DNA of 64,000 nt from Streptomyces sp. JH34 (GCF_029428875.1 NZ_JAJSOO010000001.1:4092001-4156000); one strand, 5' to 3'; counted from the stretch's first letter, positions 26,280-35,330 are shown. The notes: generated from the letters alone by a model not told the origin. Program-made: numbers and translations.

Positions 26280-27605
26280 TCAGCCGAGCGGGGTGTCCAG
26301 GACCGCCTTGCGGTGGCTGAACGTCTCCAGGGAGTACCGCCCGTGGTAGTTGCCCATGCCGCTCTCGCCGACCCCGCCGAAGGGCAGGTCCGAGACGGTC
26401 AGATGGGCGAGGGGCAGGCCCATGCCCACGCCGCCCGAGGAGGTCTCGGTCAGCAGCCGTTCCCGCACGGCCGGGTCCTGGGTGAACGCGTACAGGGCCA
26501 GCGGCTTGTCACGGTCGTTGATGAAGCCGATGGCCTCGTCGAGCCCGTCCACCGTGAGGATCGGCAGCACCGGTCCGAAGATCTCCTCGCCCATCACGGG
26601 GGAGTCCGGGGAGACATCGGCGAGCACCGTCGGGGCGATGTACTTCCCCTCCCGGTCGTGGGCCCCGCCCGTCACCGTGCGGCCGGAGTCCAGGAGCCCG
26701 ACCAGCCGGTCGAAGTGGCGCTCGTTCACGATCCGGCCGTACTCCGGACTGGTGGACGCGTCCTCGCCGAACAGTCCCTCGACCGCCGCCGCGAGGGCGT
26801 CCGCCAGGGCCGGTGCGGTCTCCGGATCGGTCAGGACGTAGTCGGGGGCGACGCACGTCTGGCCGGCGTTGAGGAACTTCCCGGAGGCCAGCCGGGCGGC
26901 CACCGTCTTCAGGTCCGTGTCGCGGTCCACGAACACCGGCGACTTGCCGCCCAGTTCGAGGGTGACGGGCGTGAGGTGCTTCGCCGCGGCGGTCATGACG
27001 ATCCGGCCGACCGTGCCGTTGCCGGTGTAGAAGATGTGGTCGAAGCGCTCGGCGAGCAGCGCGGTGGTCTCCGGGACCGCGCCCTCCACGACGGCGACGG
27101 CGTCCGTGTCCAGATACAGCGGCACCAGCCGGGCCACGGCGGCGGAGGTCGCGGCCGCCAGTTCACTGGGCTTGGCGACGACCGTGTTGCCCGCGGCCAG
27201 CGCGCCCACGACGGGAGCGAGCAGCAGCTGCACCGGGTAGTTCCACGGGGCGATGACGAGGACGACGCCGAGCGGGTCCTGCACGGTGTGGGCGGTGGCG
27301 CCGCCGAGGACCGCCGGTACGGGGGCGGGCTCGGGCTCCAGCCACCCCTCCAGACGCTCGAGGGTGTGGTCGATCTCCCGGATAGTGAAGTCGATCTCGG
27401 TCCGGTAGGCCTCCTTGCGGCTCTTGCCGAGGTCGGCCCGGAGCGCCTCGGCCAGTTCGTCCCCGCGCTCGGTGAGCAGCGCGCGCAGCCGCGTCAGCTG
27501 GGTGGTGCGCCAGGCCAGGTCCTTGGTGCGGCCGGTGCGGAAGGTGGCACGGAGCCGGGCGACGACGTCGGCCGGGGCTTCCCGCACGGTCTCCGCGGCG
27601 CTCAC
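26280..27605 (-). CDS. Aldehyde dehydrogenase family protein
   Basis: A 441-residue NAD(P)-dependent dehydrogenase of the short ALDH group (fatty/aromatic aldehyde type). Catalytic Glu217 is in LELGGKSP and nucleophile Cys251 in NAGQTCVAPDYVL; the membrane-anchor tail of eukaryotic FALDH is absent. The GTG 27605 start overlaps the stop of the DJ-1-like gene (GTGA), so the two are coupled. Together they suggest detoxification of reactive aldehydes, under the divergent MarR. Confidence 0.9.
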   Translation of the reverse strand: MSAAETVREAPADVVARLRATFRTGRTKDLAWRTTQLTRLRALLTERGDELAEALRADLGKSRKEAYRTEIDFTIREIDHTLERLEGWLEPEPAPVPAVLGGATAHTVQDPLGVVLVIAPWNYPVQLLLAPVVGALAAGNTVVAKPSELAAATSAAVARLVPLYLDTDAVAVVEGAVPETTALLAERFDHIFYTGNGTVGRIVMTAAAKHLTPVTLELGGKSPVFVDRDTDLKTVAARLASGKFLNAGQTCVAPDYVLTDPETAPALADALAAAVEGLFGEDASTSPEYGRIVNERHFDRLVGLLDSGRTVTGGAHDREGKYIAPTVLADVSPDSPVMGEEIFGPVLPILTVDGLDEAIGFINDRDKPLALYAFTQDPAVRERLLTETSSGGVGMGLPLAHLTVSDLPFGGVGESGMGNYHGRYSLETFSHRKAVLDTPLG

Positions 27606-28297
27606 AGGGCCGCTACGATCTCGCGGGCCAGCTGCTCGGAGGAGGCAGGGTTCTGACCGGTGTGCAGGTTGCGGTCGTGCACGGTGTGCACCGCCCACGG
27701 CTCGGCCGCGGCGTAGTCGGCGCCGAGCTCGACGAGACGGTTCTCCAGCAGCCACGGCGCCTTGGCGGCGAGGCCGGCCTGGGTCTCCTCGGCGTTGCTG
27801 AAGCCGGTCATGCGGTAGCCGGCGAACGGCCAGCTGCCGTCCTCGCGGCGGGCGGGCAGCAGGGCGGCGGGCGCGTGGCACAGGACGGCGACGTGGGTGC
27901 CGGAGTCCAGGGCCGAGGTCAGCAGCCTGCCGGAGACCTCGCTGACGGCCAGGTCCTCCATGGGGCCGTGGCCGCCGGGGTAGAAGACGATGTCGTAGGA
28001 CGTGGGCACGATGTCCTCGAGCCGGGCGGGGATGCGCAGCGTCTCGTCGATCGAGGCGAGGTACGAGGCCACGGCGTCGGCCTGCTCCTGGCCTCCGTTC
28101 GCCTCGGCGGCCAGGCTGGCGGCGTCGACCGTGGGGGCCACACCGCCGGGGGTGGCGACGGTGATGTCGAAGCCGGCCTGGGTGAAGACGCGGTGCGGGG
28201 CGGCGAGTTCCTCGGCCCAGAAACCGGTGGGATGGGCGGTGCCGTCGTTGAGGGTCCAGTGGTCGGCACCGGTGAGGACGAAGAGTACGGAGGGCAT
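27602..28297 (-). CDS. DJ-1/PfpI family protein (Hsp31/glyoxalase III-like)
   Basis: A 231-residue protein with the DJ-1 nucleophile elbow: Cys140 in VLCHAPAALL, a Glu near residue 29-30 (WAEEL) and FYPGGHGPMEDL. Relatives act as glutathione-independent glyoxalases or chaperones. It is the first gene of a two-gene operon with aldehyde dehydrogenase, so methylglyoxal or other carbonyl stress is a reasonable guess. Two MarR-type dyads lie just upstream of its start. Confidence 0.87.
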   Translation of the reverse strand: MPSVLFVLTGADHWTLNDGTAHPTGFWAEELAAPHRVFTQAGFDITVATPGGVAPTVDAASLAAEANGGQEQADAVASYLASIDETLRIPARLEDIVPTSYDIVFYPGGHGPMEDLAVSEVSGRLLTSALDSGTHVAVLCHAPAALLPARREDGSWPFAGYRMTGFSNAEETQAGLAAKAPWLLENRLVELGADYAAAEPWAVHTVHDRNLHTGQNPASSEQLAREIVAAL

Positions 28298-28346
28298 GGG
28301 GGGTGCTCCCTACGAGACGCTGTGCGGAAAACGCGCGGAACGCGAA

Positions 28347-28402
28347 GCTTGATATGCTCAAGCAATACCGTTCATGTAACGGGTTAAAGTTGAGCATGTC
28401 AA
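28347..28402. promoter_or_regulatory. Two TTGA-N5-TCAA dyads, probable MarR operators
   Basis: GCTTGATATGCTCAAGC at 28347-28363 has 6-bp arms. TTGAGCATGTCAA at 28390-28402 has 4-bp arms and the same half-sites. Their centres are 41 bp apart, about four helical turns, in the gap between the DJ-1 and MarR genes. Confidence 0.65.
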
Positions 28403-28473
28403 ATGAATGCGGGTGCGTGGCGGACAGAGTCCGGGCCTCCGGACCACGCGTACCGACCGAAGGATGACCGACC

Positions 28474-28914
28474 ATGACGACGGAACCCGCACCCCGCGCC
28501 GTCCCTACTCCGGACGAACTGCTGGAACCCCTCGCAGTCGTCGTCCGCGGCCATCACGACGACCTCACCGCCGTCGCCGGCCGTCACGGCCTCAGCACCT
28601 CCCAGGCCCGGGCGCTGATCGCCCTCAATGAGCCCATGCCCATGAGCGCGCTGGCCAGTCATCTGGTGTGCGACGCCTCCAACGCCACCGGTCTCATCGG
28701 CCGCATGGAGGCCCGAGGCCTGGTGACGCGTACCCCGGCGCCCGGCGACCGCCGCTCCAAGGTGGCCGCCCGCACGGCGGAGGGCACCGAGACGGCGCAC
28801 CGGATCCGCGCCGAGATGCGCGTGGTGCACGGCGCCCTGGAGGCGCTCACCCCCGAGGAGCGCACGGCGCTGCTGCCCCTGCTGGAGCGCCTGGGGCGAC
28901 TGCTGTCCTCATGA
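28474..28914 (+). CDS. MarR family transcriptional regulator
   Basis: A 146-residue winged-helix regulator. MSALASHLVCDASNATGLIGRMEARGLVTR is the DNA-recognition part, with PGDRRSKVAARTAEG as the wing. One Cys, in the recognition-helix region (HLVCDAS), could sense electrophiles as in OhrR-type MarR proteins, but that is inference. It is divergent from the DJ-1/aldehyde dehydrogenase operon, with shared operators. Confidence 0.87.
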   Translation: MTTEPAPRAVPTPDELLEPLAVVVRGHHDDLTAVAGRHGLSTSQARALIALNEPMPMSALASHLVCDASNATGLIGRMEARGLVTRTPAPGDRRSKVAARTAEGTETAHRIRAEMRVVHGALEALTPEERTALLPLLERLGRLLSS

Positions 28915-28951
28915 GGAACCCCTCATGCGGACGCCCCTCACGGGAGGGACG

Positions 28952-29359
28952 TCATGAGGCCGTCGGCGGGGTCGGGTCCTCGGGACCCGTGCCGCTCTCC
29001 CGGCGCTTGATCTCGTCCTCGCGCCGGCGCAGGTCCGCCTCCCAGTCCTTGAGGAGCGACTCGTCCTTCTTGTTCTCGTCCTTCAGCGACTTCAGGAAGT
29101 CCGGGTTGTCGTCGGGCGCCACCCAGGTGTTGCGGTGGTTGCGGTGCCACTCCGAAGGAGTGCGGCCGCCCTGGGGGGCGTGGCGCATCTTGCCCGCGGC
29201 GAGCCAGACGATCGGCCCGACGATCCAGAACAGCAGGATGATGAAGACCCAGGCGATCTTCGGCAGGTGCTTCGCCTCGTCCTCAGGTGTGTTCAGGCAG
29301 TCGATGAACGCGAAGATCGTCAGCGCCAGCGGCAGGATGTAGATCAGGGCCCTGAACAT
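28952..29359 (-). CDS. PLD nuclease N-terminal (PLDc_N) membrane protein
   Basis: A 135-residue protein with two N-terminal helices (ALIYILPLALTIFAFIDCL and KIAWVFIILLFWIVGPIVWLAAG), the PLDc_N domain otherwise found ahead of cardiolipin-synthase domains. The rest is a charged, helical cytoplasmic tail. No HKD motif is present, so it is not a phospholipase. Function unknown; a common stand-alone gene in Streptomyces. Confidence 0.8.
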   Translation of the reverse strand: MFRALIYILPLALTIFAFIDCLNTPEDEAKHLPKIAWVFIILLFWIVGPIVWLAAGKMRHAPQGGRTPSEWHRNHRNTWVAPDDNPDFLKSLKDENKKDESLLKDWEADLRRREDEIKRRESGTGPEDPTPPTAS

Positions 29360-29448
29360 CGTGGAAGATCCCCCGAGGTGAGGTGACGGGGCGCATGGAC
29401 CGCCCCCGGTGACGGGCCCAGGGTAGCCGGTGTCCGATACTTGACCGT

Positions 29449-30906
29449 ATGGCTTACGACGATCTTCGCTCCCTGCTCCGTGCTCTGGAGCGCGAGGGCG
29501 ATCTCAAGCGCATCAAGGCCGAGGTCGACCCGTATCTGGAGGTCGGCGAGATCGTCGACCGGGTGAACAAGGCGGGCGGTCCCGCGCTGCTCTTCGAGAA
29601 CGTCAAGGGGGCGTCCATGCCCCTGGCCATGAACGTCTTCGGGACCGACCGGCGGCTGCTCAAGGCGCTCGGCCTGAAGTCCTACGCGGAGATCAGCGAC
29701 AAGATCGGCGGCCTGCTCAAGCCGGAGCTGCCACAGGGGTTCGTCGGGATCCGGGAGGCGTTCGGGAAGCTCGGGGCGGTGACCCACCTGCCGCCGAAGA
29801 AGGTGAAGTCCGACAGCGCCCCCGTCCAGGAGGTCGTCCTGACCGGCGACGACGTGGACCTCGACCAGCTGCCCGCGCTCTTCACCTGGCCCGAGGACGG
29901 CGGATCCTTCTTCAACCTGGGCCTCACGCACACCAAGGACCCGGAGACGGGGATCCGCAACCTCGGGCTCTACCGGCTCCAGCGCCATGACCGGCGCACC
30001 ATCGGGATGCACTGGCAGATCCACAAGGACAGCCGCAACCACTACCAGGTCGCCGCCAGGCGGGGCGAGAAGCTGCCCGTCGCCATCGCGTTCGGGGCCC
30101 CGCCCGCGGTCACCTACGCCTCCACGGCGCCGCTGCCGGGGGACATCGACGAGTACCTCTTCGCCGGCTTCGTCCAGGGCAAGCGGATCGAGATGGTCGA
30201 CTGCAAGACCGTCCCGCTCCAGGTCCCGGCGCAGGCGGAGGTCGTCATCGAGGGCTGGCTGGAACCGGGCGAGATGCTGCCCGAGGGGCCGTTCGGCGAC
30301 CACACCGGCTTCTACACGCCGCAGGAACCCTTCCCCGCGCTGAAGATCGACTGCGTGACGATGCGGAAGCGTCCGCTGCTCCAGTCGATCGTCGTGGGGC
30401 GGCCTCCCACCGAGGACGGCCCGCTGGGACGGGCGACCGAGCGGTTCTTCCTGCCCCTGCTCAAGATCATCGTCCCGGACATCGTGGACTACCACCTGCC
30501 GGAGGCGGGCGGCTTCCACAACTGCGCGATCGTCTCGATCGACAAGAAGTACCCGAAGCACGCCCAGAAGGTCATGAGCGCCATCTGGGGGGCGCACATG
30601 ATGTCGCTGACCAAGCTGATCGTGGTCGTGGACTCCGACTGCGACGTCCACGATCTGCACGAGGTCGCCTGGCGGGCGCTCGGGAACACCGACTACGCAC
30701 GGGACCTGACGGTCACCGAAGGGCCGGTCGACCATCTCGACCACGCCTCCTACCAGCAGTTCTGGGGTGGCAAGGCGGGCATCGACGCGACGCGCAAGCT
30801 GCCCGAGGAGGGGTACACGCGGGACGGGGGCTGGCCGGAGATGGTCGAGTCCGACCCGGAGACGGCGGCGAAGGTCGACCGCCGGTGGAAGGAGTACGGC
30901 CTGTGA
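29449..30906 (+). CDS. mqnL: Menaquinone biosynthesis decarboxylase (UbiD family)
   Basis: A 485-residue prenyl-FMN-dependent decarboxylase of the UbiD family, in the futalosine menaquinone pathway (removal of the naphthoate carboxyl). Seen: the family start YDDLRSLLRALEREGDLKRI, the prenylated-FMN/metal region NLGLYRLQRHDRRTIGMHWQIHKD and the Glu-rich EGPFGDHTGFYTP. The prenyltransferase gene starts on its stop (GTGA), and the UbiX-type gene supplying its cofactor is close by. The family is named after the S. coelicolor gene SCO4490, as I recall. Confidence 0.92.
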   Translation: MAYDDLRSLLRALEREGDLKRIKAEVDPYLEVGEIVDRVNKAGGPALLFENVKGASMPLAMNVFGTDRRLLKALGLKSYAEISDKIGGLLKPELPQGFVGIREAFGKLGAVTHLPPKKVKSDSAPVQEVVLTGDDVDLDQLPALFTWPEDGGSFFNLGLTHTKDPETGIRNLGLYRLQRHDRRTIGMHWQIHKDSRNHYQVAARRGEKLPVAIAFGAPPAVTYASTAPLPGDIDEYLFAGFVQGKRIEMVDCKTVPLQVPAQAEVVIEGWLEPGEMLPEGPFGDHTGFYTPQEPFPALKIDCVTMRKRPLLQSIVVGRPPTEDGPLGRATERFFLPLLKIIVPDIVDYHLPEAGGFHNCAIVSIDKKYPKHAQKVMSAIWGAHMMSLTKLIVVVDSDCDVHDLHEVAWRALGNTDYARDLTVTEGPVDHLDHASYQQFWGGKAGIDATRKLPEEGYTRDGGWPEMVESDPETAAKVDRRWKEYGL

Positions 30907-31814
30907 GTGCATCGGCCTCGGCGGCGGCTGTCCCGCAGCCGCGCGGCAAGTCCCGCGCGTTCCTGCGGCTGGTGATGATCGAGCACTCGGTCTTCGCGCT
31001 GCCCTTCGCCTACATCGCCGCGCTGACCGCGATGTTCCAGCTGGACGGGAACATCCACTGGGGCACGCTGCTGCTGGTGACCATCGCGATGGTCGGGCTG
31101 CGTACGTTCGCGATGGCCGCCAACCGGATCATCGACCGGGAGATCGACGCCCGGAACCCGCGCACGGAGGGCCGGGAGCTCGTGACGGGCGCCGTCACGG
31201 TCAGGTCCGCGTGGACCGGCGCGATCGTGGCCCTCGCCTTCTTCCTCGGCGCCGCCGCCCTGCTGAACCCCCTCTGCCTGGTGCTGGCACCGGTGGCCGT
31301 CGTGCCGATGGTCGTCTACCCGTACGGCAAGCGGTTCACGAACTTCCCGCACGCGATCCTGGGCCTCGCCCAGGCCATCGGCCCGATCGGTGCCTGGCTT
31401 GCCGTGACCGGCAGCTGGTCGTGGGACGCGGTGATCCTGGGGCTCGCCGTCGGCATCTGGATCGGCGGCTTCGACCTGATCTTCGCCTGCCAGGACGTGC
31501 GGGCCGACCGCGCCCACGGAGTGCTCTCCTTCCCTGCCCGCTTCGGCATCCCCGCCGCGCTCTGGGGCGCGCGGGTCTGCCACGTGGTGACGACCGGGCT
31601 GCTGGTGTGGTTCGGGCTGGCGACGGACGCGGAGATCTTCTACTGGATCGGCATGGTGATCGTCGCCGTGGCCTTCGTGTACGAGCACCGGGTCGTGCGG
31701 CCGCACGACCTGTCCCGGCTGAACCGGGCGTTCTTCTCGGTCAACGGCTTCATCGGGATCGCGCTCTTCGCGTGCGCCCTGCTCGATCTGTTGGTGCGCG
31801 GCCTCACACCGTGA
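30903..31814 (+). CDS. mqnP: UbiA-type prenyltransferase of menaquinone synthesis
   Basis: A 303-residue polytopic enzyme that attaches the polyprenyl chain to the naphthoate/naphthol ring. The first aspartate-rich motif is NRIIDREIDARNPRT and the second is DLIFACQDVRADRAHGVLS; both chelate Mg-diphosphate. GTG 30903 overlaps the decarboxylase stop; GTG 30885 is also in frame. The 3' end overlaps the convergent rhomboid gene by 11 bases. Confidence 0.92.
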   Translation: MSASASAAAVPQPRGKSRAFLRLVMIEHSVFALPFAYIAALTAMFQLDGNIHWGTLLLVTIAMVGLRTFAMAANRIIDREIDARNPRTEGRELVTGAVTVRSAWTGAIVALAFFLGAAALLNPLCLVLAPVAVVPMVVYPYGKRFTNFPHAILGLAQAIGPIGAWLAVTGSWSWDAVILGLAVGIWIGGFDLIFACQDVRADRAHGVLSFPARFGIPAALWGARVCHVVTTGLLVWFGLATDAEIFYWIGMVIVAVAFVYEHRVVRPHDLSRLNRAFFSVNGFIGIALFACALLDLLVRGLTP

Positions 31815-32409
31815 CGTAGCCGCGCGGCTCCTGGGGGCGGCGGGGGCGGCGGAGGACGAACGCCGCCACCACCCCGCCTATGAGGCCGAAGAGATGGCCC
31901 TGCCAGCTGATGCCGGAGTCGGTCGGCAGCACGCCCCAGAGAAGCGAGCCGTAGACCGCGGCGATGACCACGCCGACGACGATGTCCAGCGGGCGCCGGT
32001 CCACGAAGCCGCGGACCAGCAGATAGCCGAAGAGCCCGAAGACCACGCCGGACGCGCCGAGCGTCACGGTGTTCGCGGGCGCGGTCAGCCAGACGCCGAG
32101 GCCGGACGTCACGATCACCACCAGGACGACGGCGGCGAACCTGCCCGCGCCGCCCAGTGCGGCGATGAAGCCCAGCACCAGCAGCGGGACGCTGTTGGAC
32201 GCCACGTGTTCCCAGCCGCTGTGCAGGAACGCCGACGGCACGATGTCGGCCAGCTCCGCGGGCTCACGCGGACTGATGCCGTAGGTGTCGAGGGAGTGGT
32301 CCGTCGCCGTGTCGATGCCTTCCAGCAGCCACAGCAGCGCGATCCAGGCGAGCATGACGACGCCGGCCGTGACGGCCCGCGCGGTCGCGCTCGTGCGTGC
32401 GCCCGGCAT
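31804..32409 (-). CDS. Rhomboid family intramembrane serine protease
   Basis: A 201-residue membrane protease with six predicted helices. Catalytic Ser120 is in TLGASGVVFGLFGYL, His172 in SWQGHLFGLIGG; the oxyanion pair is His68/Asn72 in WEHVASNSVPLL. All are intact, so it should be active. The GGGGGTGA RBS supports ATG 32409. It sits inside the menaquinone gene group on the opposite strand; no substrate is evident. Confidence 0.92.
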   Translation of the reverse strand: MPGARTSATARAVTAGVVMLAWIALLWLLEGIDTATDHSLDTYGISPREPAELADIVPSAFLHSGWEHVASNSVPLLVLGFIAALGGAGRFAAVVLVVIVTSGLGVWLTAPANTVTLGASGVVFGLFGYLLVRGFVDRRPLDIVVGVVIAAVYGSLLWGVLPTDSGISWQGHLFGLIGGVVAAFVLRRPRRPQEPRGYVTV

Positions 32410-32521
32410 GGTCACCCCCTGTCGATGTCTGTTCCCACACCGTTGCAACGTCCGGAGCCCCTGGCTCGGTTCCTGAGGCGGGGTGCCGGATAGGCTCGGT
32501 GGCGTGAGAGCCGGGACTTCG

Positions 32522-33187
32522 ATGAGTGAACAGCAGCGCAGGCCTTGGATTGTCGGGGTGTCGGGCGCATCGGGTACACCCTTCGCGGCTTCGGTGCTGC
32601 GCGGACTGCTGGCCGCGGGGGAGAGCGTCGATCTCGTGGTCAGCCGCGCCTCGCGGCTGACGCTCCTGGACGAGACGGGGATCTCCTTCCGCGACGCCCA
32701 CTGGCAGGAGGACCTGCGGAGCTGGCTGGCGCGGGGCGCCGACGGGAAGCCGGACACCTTCCGGCCGGACATCGGCGACGTACGCCACTGGGCGGCGGGG
32801 GACCTGGCGGCCGGGCCGTCCTCGGGGTCCTATCCGGCCAAGGGGATGCTGATCGTCCCGGCGTCCACGGCGTGTGTGGCCGGGGTGGCGCTCGGGCTCT
32901 CGAAGGACCTGCTGCAGCGTGCCGCGAGCGTGACGCTGAAGGAGCGGCGGAAGCTGGTCGTCGCCGTCCGTGAGACTCCGCTCAGCGGTTCGACGCTCAA
33001 GCAGATGGTGGCGCTGGACGAGGCGGGCGCGGTCGTGCTGCCCGCCTCTCCGGGGTTCTACGCGGGGGCGACGCACATCCAGGACCTGGTGGACTTCGTC
33101 GCCGGGCGGGTGCTGGACGCGGCGGATGTGCCGCACCAGTTGTACCGCCGGTGGGAGGGGGAGCTCGGTGGAGCCTCCCGGGGCTGA
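32522..33187 (+). CDS. ubiX: UbiX-type flavin prenyltransferase
   Basis: A 221-residue flavoprotein that prenylates FMN for the UbiD decarboxylase. Motifs: IVGVSGASGTPFAASVLRGL, VPASTACVAGVALGLSKDLLQRAASV and KLVVAVRETPLS. It carries an insertion, roughly residues 60-100, not present in the shortest UbiX proteins. ATG 32522 or GTG 32504 may start it. Partner genes are 1.6-3 kb upstream. Confidence 0.9.
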   Translation: MSEQQRRPWIVGVSGASGTPFAASVLRGLLAAGESVDLVVSRASRLTLLDETGISFRDAHWQEDLRSWLARGADGKPDTFRPDIGDVRHWAAGDLAAGPSSGSYPAKGMLIVPASTACVAGVALGLSKDLLQRAASVTLKERRKLVVAVRETPLSGSTLKQMVALDEAGAVVLPASPGFYAGATHIQDLVDFVAGRVLDAADVPHQLYRRWEGELGGASRG

Positions 33188-33197
33188 GCCGGTGGGG

Positions 33198-33335
33198 TCA
33201 GCGCTTCTTCCCGTTCGCACCCGGGGCGCGGGTGCGGTCGACCCGGTGGGCCGCGGCGGGCTGGTGGGCACGCGAGCGGTTGGCCAGGTCCTGCAGCTCG
33301 CGCATTCGGGCGTAGGCCATCTCGATCGAGTACAC
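33198..33335 (-). CDS. Small basic protein (45 aa)
   Basis: GTG 33335 to TGA 33198 encodes MYSIEMAYARMRELQDLANR followed by a basic, Ala/Pro-rich tail ending GANGKKR. The first 20 residues look like an amphipathic helix. AGGAG lies ten bases before the GTG, and third-position GC is high, so it looks real. It is tail-to-tail with the ubiX gene and divergent from the Lrp gene. I do not recognise a function. Confidence 0.6.
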   Translation of the reverse strand: MYSIEMAYARMRELQDLANRSRAHQPAAAHRVDRTRAPGANGKKR

Positions 33336-33467
33336 GGTGACTTCACTCCTGAAGATTCGAAAGCGTTTCTTGGATGATGGGAAAGATTTGCAGGGCTTGA
33401 CCCTGCCACGCCTTGGATTCTACACGTAAACTCGCGGTACTGCTGAACAATGGAAGGTTTCAGTCAT

Positions 33468-33923
33468 ATGGACGCGGTGGACAGGCAGCTCATCCAGGCC
33501 CTCAGAGAGAACGGCAGGGCCTCGTACGCCGAGCTGGGACGGCTCGTAGGGCTCTCCGGGCCCAGCGTCACCGACCGCATCAACCGGCTGGAAACCGCCG
33601 GGGTCATCACCGGTTACCGCGCGACCGTCGACTCCGCGTCGCTGGGGCTGGGCGTCACCGCGCTGATCGGCATCTCGCTCTCCGACGCCGCCGACCACGA
33701 GGACGTGGCGCACCGGCTGAAGGACCTCGCGGAGATCGAGGACTGCTGGTTCATCGCGGGCGACGACTCGTTCATGCTCAAGGTCCGCGTCGGGGACGTG
33801 GACGGCCTGGAGAAGACGATCCGCCGGCTCAGCGGCACCAAGGGGGTCTCCCGGACCCGTACCACGGTCGTCCTCTCCACCAAGTGGGAGAACCGGGTCG
33901 GAGAGCTTCCCGAAGAGGTGTGA
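33468..33923 (+). CDS. Lrp/AsnC family transcriptional regulator
   Basis: A 151-residue regulator: N-terminal helix-turn-helix (DAVDRQLIQALRENGRASYAELGRLVGLSGPSVTDRINRLE) and a C-terminal RAM ligand-binding domain (ALIGISLS... IEDCWFIAGDDSFMLKVRV). ATG 33468 has GGAAGG ten bases upstream. It is 90 bases before mqnE in the same direction, so it may be co-transcribed or regulate it. A short dyad GAAAGCGTTTC lies in the AT-richer divergent region at about 33359-33369. Confidence 0.88.
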   Translation: MDAVDRQLIQALRENGRASYAELGRLVGLSGPSVTDRINRLETAGVITGYRATVDSASLGLGVTALIGISLSDAADHEDVAHRLKDLAEIEDCWFIAGDDSFMLKVRVGDVDGLEKTIRRLSGTKGVSRTRTTVVLSTKWENRVGELPEEV

Positions 33924-34013
33924 CGCCGAGTGGGTGGGGGTCCGCGCGCCCGAACGGCGGGGGAGTACCGTGGGCTGCCGGAACGGCTGGACAGAGGATA
34001 TGGAGGCGCCCTG

Positions 34014-35177
34014 GTGGACGCGGGACTCAAGCGCGAGCTGGAGCAGAAGGTCCGGGCCGGCGAGCGGCTGACCCGCGAGGACGGGATCGCGCTCTACGAG
34101 TCCGACGACCTGGCATGGCTCGGCGGGCTGGCCCACGAGGTGCGCACGAGGAAGAACGGCGACGTCGTCCACTTCAACGTCAACCGCCACCTCAACATGA
34201 CGAACGTGTGCACCGCGTCCTGCGCGTACTGCTCGTTCCAGCGCAAGCCGGGCGAGAAGGACGCGTACACGATGCGCATCGAGGAGGCCGTCCGCCTCGC
34301 GAAGGCGATGCAGGGCGAGAACCTCACCGAGCTGCACATCGTCAACGGGCTGCACCCCACCCTGCCGTGGCGCTACTACCCGCGCTCGCTCAGCGCGCTC
34401 AAGGAAGCCCTGCCGGAGGTCGCGCTCAAGGCCTTCACGGCGACGGAGATCCACCACTTCGAGACGATCTCGGGGCTCTCGGCCTCCGAGATCCTCGACG
34501 AGCTGATCGAGGCCGGTCTGGAGTCGCTGACCGGCGGCGGCGCGGAGATCTTCGACTGGGAGGTCCGCCAGCACATCGTCGACCACAACACCCACTGGGA
34601 GGACTGGTCGCGCATCCACCGCCTCGCGCACGAGAAGGGTCTCAAGACCCCGGCGACGATGCTGTACGGGCACATCGAGGAGCCCCGTCACCGCGTCGAC
34701 CACGTGCTGCGGCTGCGGGAGATGCAGGACGAGACCGGTGGTTTCCAGGTCTTCATCCCGCTGCGCTACCAGCACGACTTCGTCGACATGAAGGACGGCA
34801 AGGTCCGCAACACCCTGCAGGCCCGGACGTCCATGGCGACCGGCGCCGAGGCGCTCAAGACCTTCGCGGTCTCGCGGCTGCTCTTCGACAACGTCCCGCA
34901 CGTCAAGGTCTTCTGGGTGATGCACGGCGTGCAGACCGCGCAGCTCGCGCTCCAGCACGGCGCCGACGACATGGACGGTTCGGTCGTCGAGTACAAGATC
35001 ACGCATGACGCCGACGACTACGGCACCCCGAACAAGCTCGGCCGCGAGGACCTGCTGGACCTCATCCGGGACGCGGGCTTCCGGCCCGTGGAGCGCAACA
35101 CCCGGTACGAGATCCTGCGTGAGTACCCGGGGCCGGACGCCGAGCGGCGCGAGACGCCGCAGCCGATGCGCGTCTGA
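34014..35177 (+). CDS. mqnE: Aminofutalosine synthase (radical SAM)
   Basis: A 387-residue radical SAM enzyme that joins 3-(1-carboxyvinyloxy)benzoate and an adenosyl group to give 6-amino-6-deoxyfutalosine, an early futalosine-pathway step. The [4Fe-4S] motif is C66TASC70AYC73. Also seen: FNVNRHLNMTNVC, HIVNGLHPTLPWRYY and ATMLYGHIEEPRHRVDH, typical of the MqnE/MqnC/CofH group. Context and length favour MqnE over MqnC. GTG 34014 has GGAGG seven bases upstream. A hairpin follows. Confidence 0.92.
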   Translation: MDAGLKRELEQKVRAGERLTREDGIALYESDDLAWLGGLAHEVRTRKNGDVVHFNVNRHLNMTNVCTASCAYCSFQRKPGEKDAYTMRIEEAVRLAKAMQGENLTELHIVNGLHPTLPWRYYPRSLSALKEALPEVALKAFTATEIHHFETISGLSASEILDELIEAGLESLTGGGAEIFDWEVRQHIVDHNTHWEDWSRIHRLAHEKGLKTPATMLYGHIEEPRHRVDHVLRLREMQDETGGFQVFIPLRYQHDFVDMKDGKVRNTLQARTSMATGAEALKTFAVSRLLFDNVPHVKVFWVMHGVQTAQLALQHGADDMDGSVVEYKITHDADDYGTPNKLGREDLLDLIRDAGFRPVERNTRYEILREYPGPDAERRETPQPMRV

Positions 35178-35236
35178 GGTCCCACCCCCCGCCCGACGCC
35201 CCGCGCCCGTCGCGGGCGCCCGGACGTCCGCCGTAC

Positions 35237-35276
35237 GAAAGCCCCGGCCCACCGTCTCCCCCCGGCCGGGGCTTTC
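35237..35276 (+). terminator. Terminator after mqnE
   Basis: Thirteen-bp stem (35237-35249 with 35264-35276) whose right arm ends in CTTTC; loop of 14 bases. Classic Rho-independent form. Confidence 0.8.
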
Positions 35277-35330
35277 TCGCGTGGTGGACACGGTTTGAAC
35301 GGCGCGACGCGTAATGGTTAACGTGCTTGG

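Noticed and set aside
34014..35177. MqnC (cyclic dehypoxanthinyl futalosine synthase) instead of MqnE
   Set aside because: Both are related radical SAM enzymes, but the sequence stretches and the ubiD/ubiA/ubiX neighbourhood match the MqnE group.
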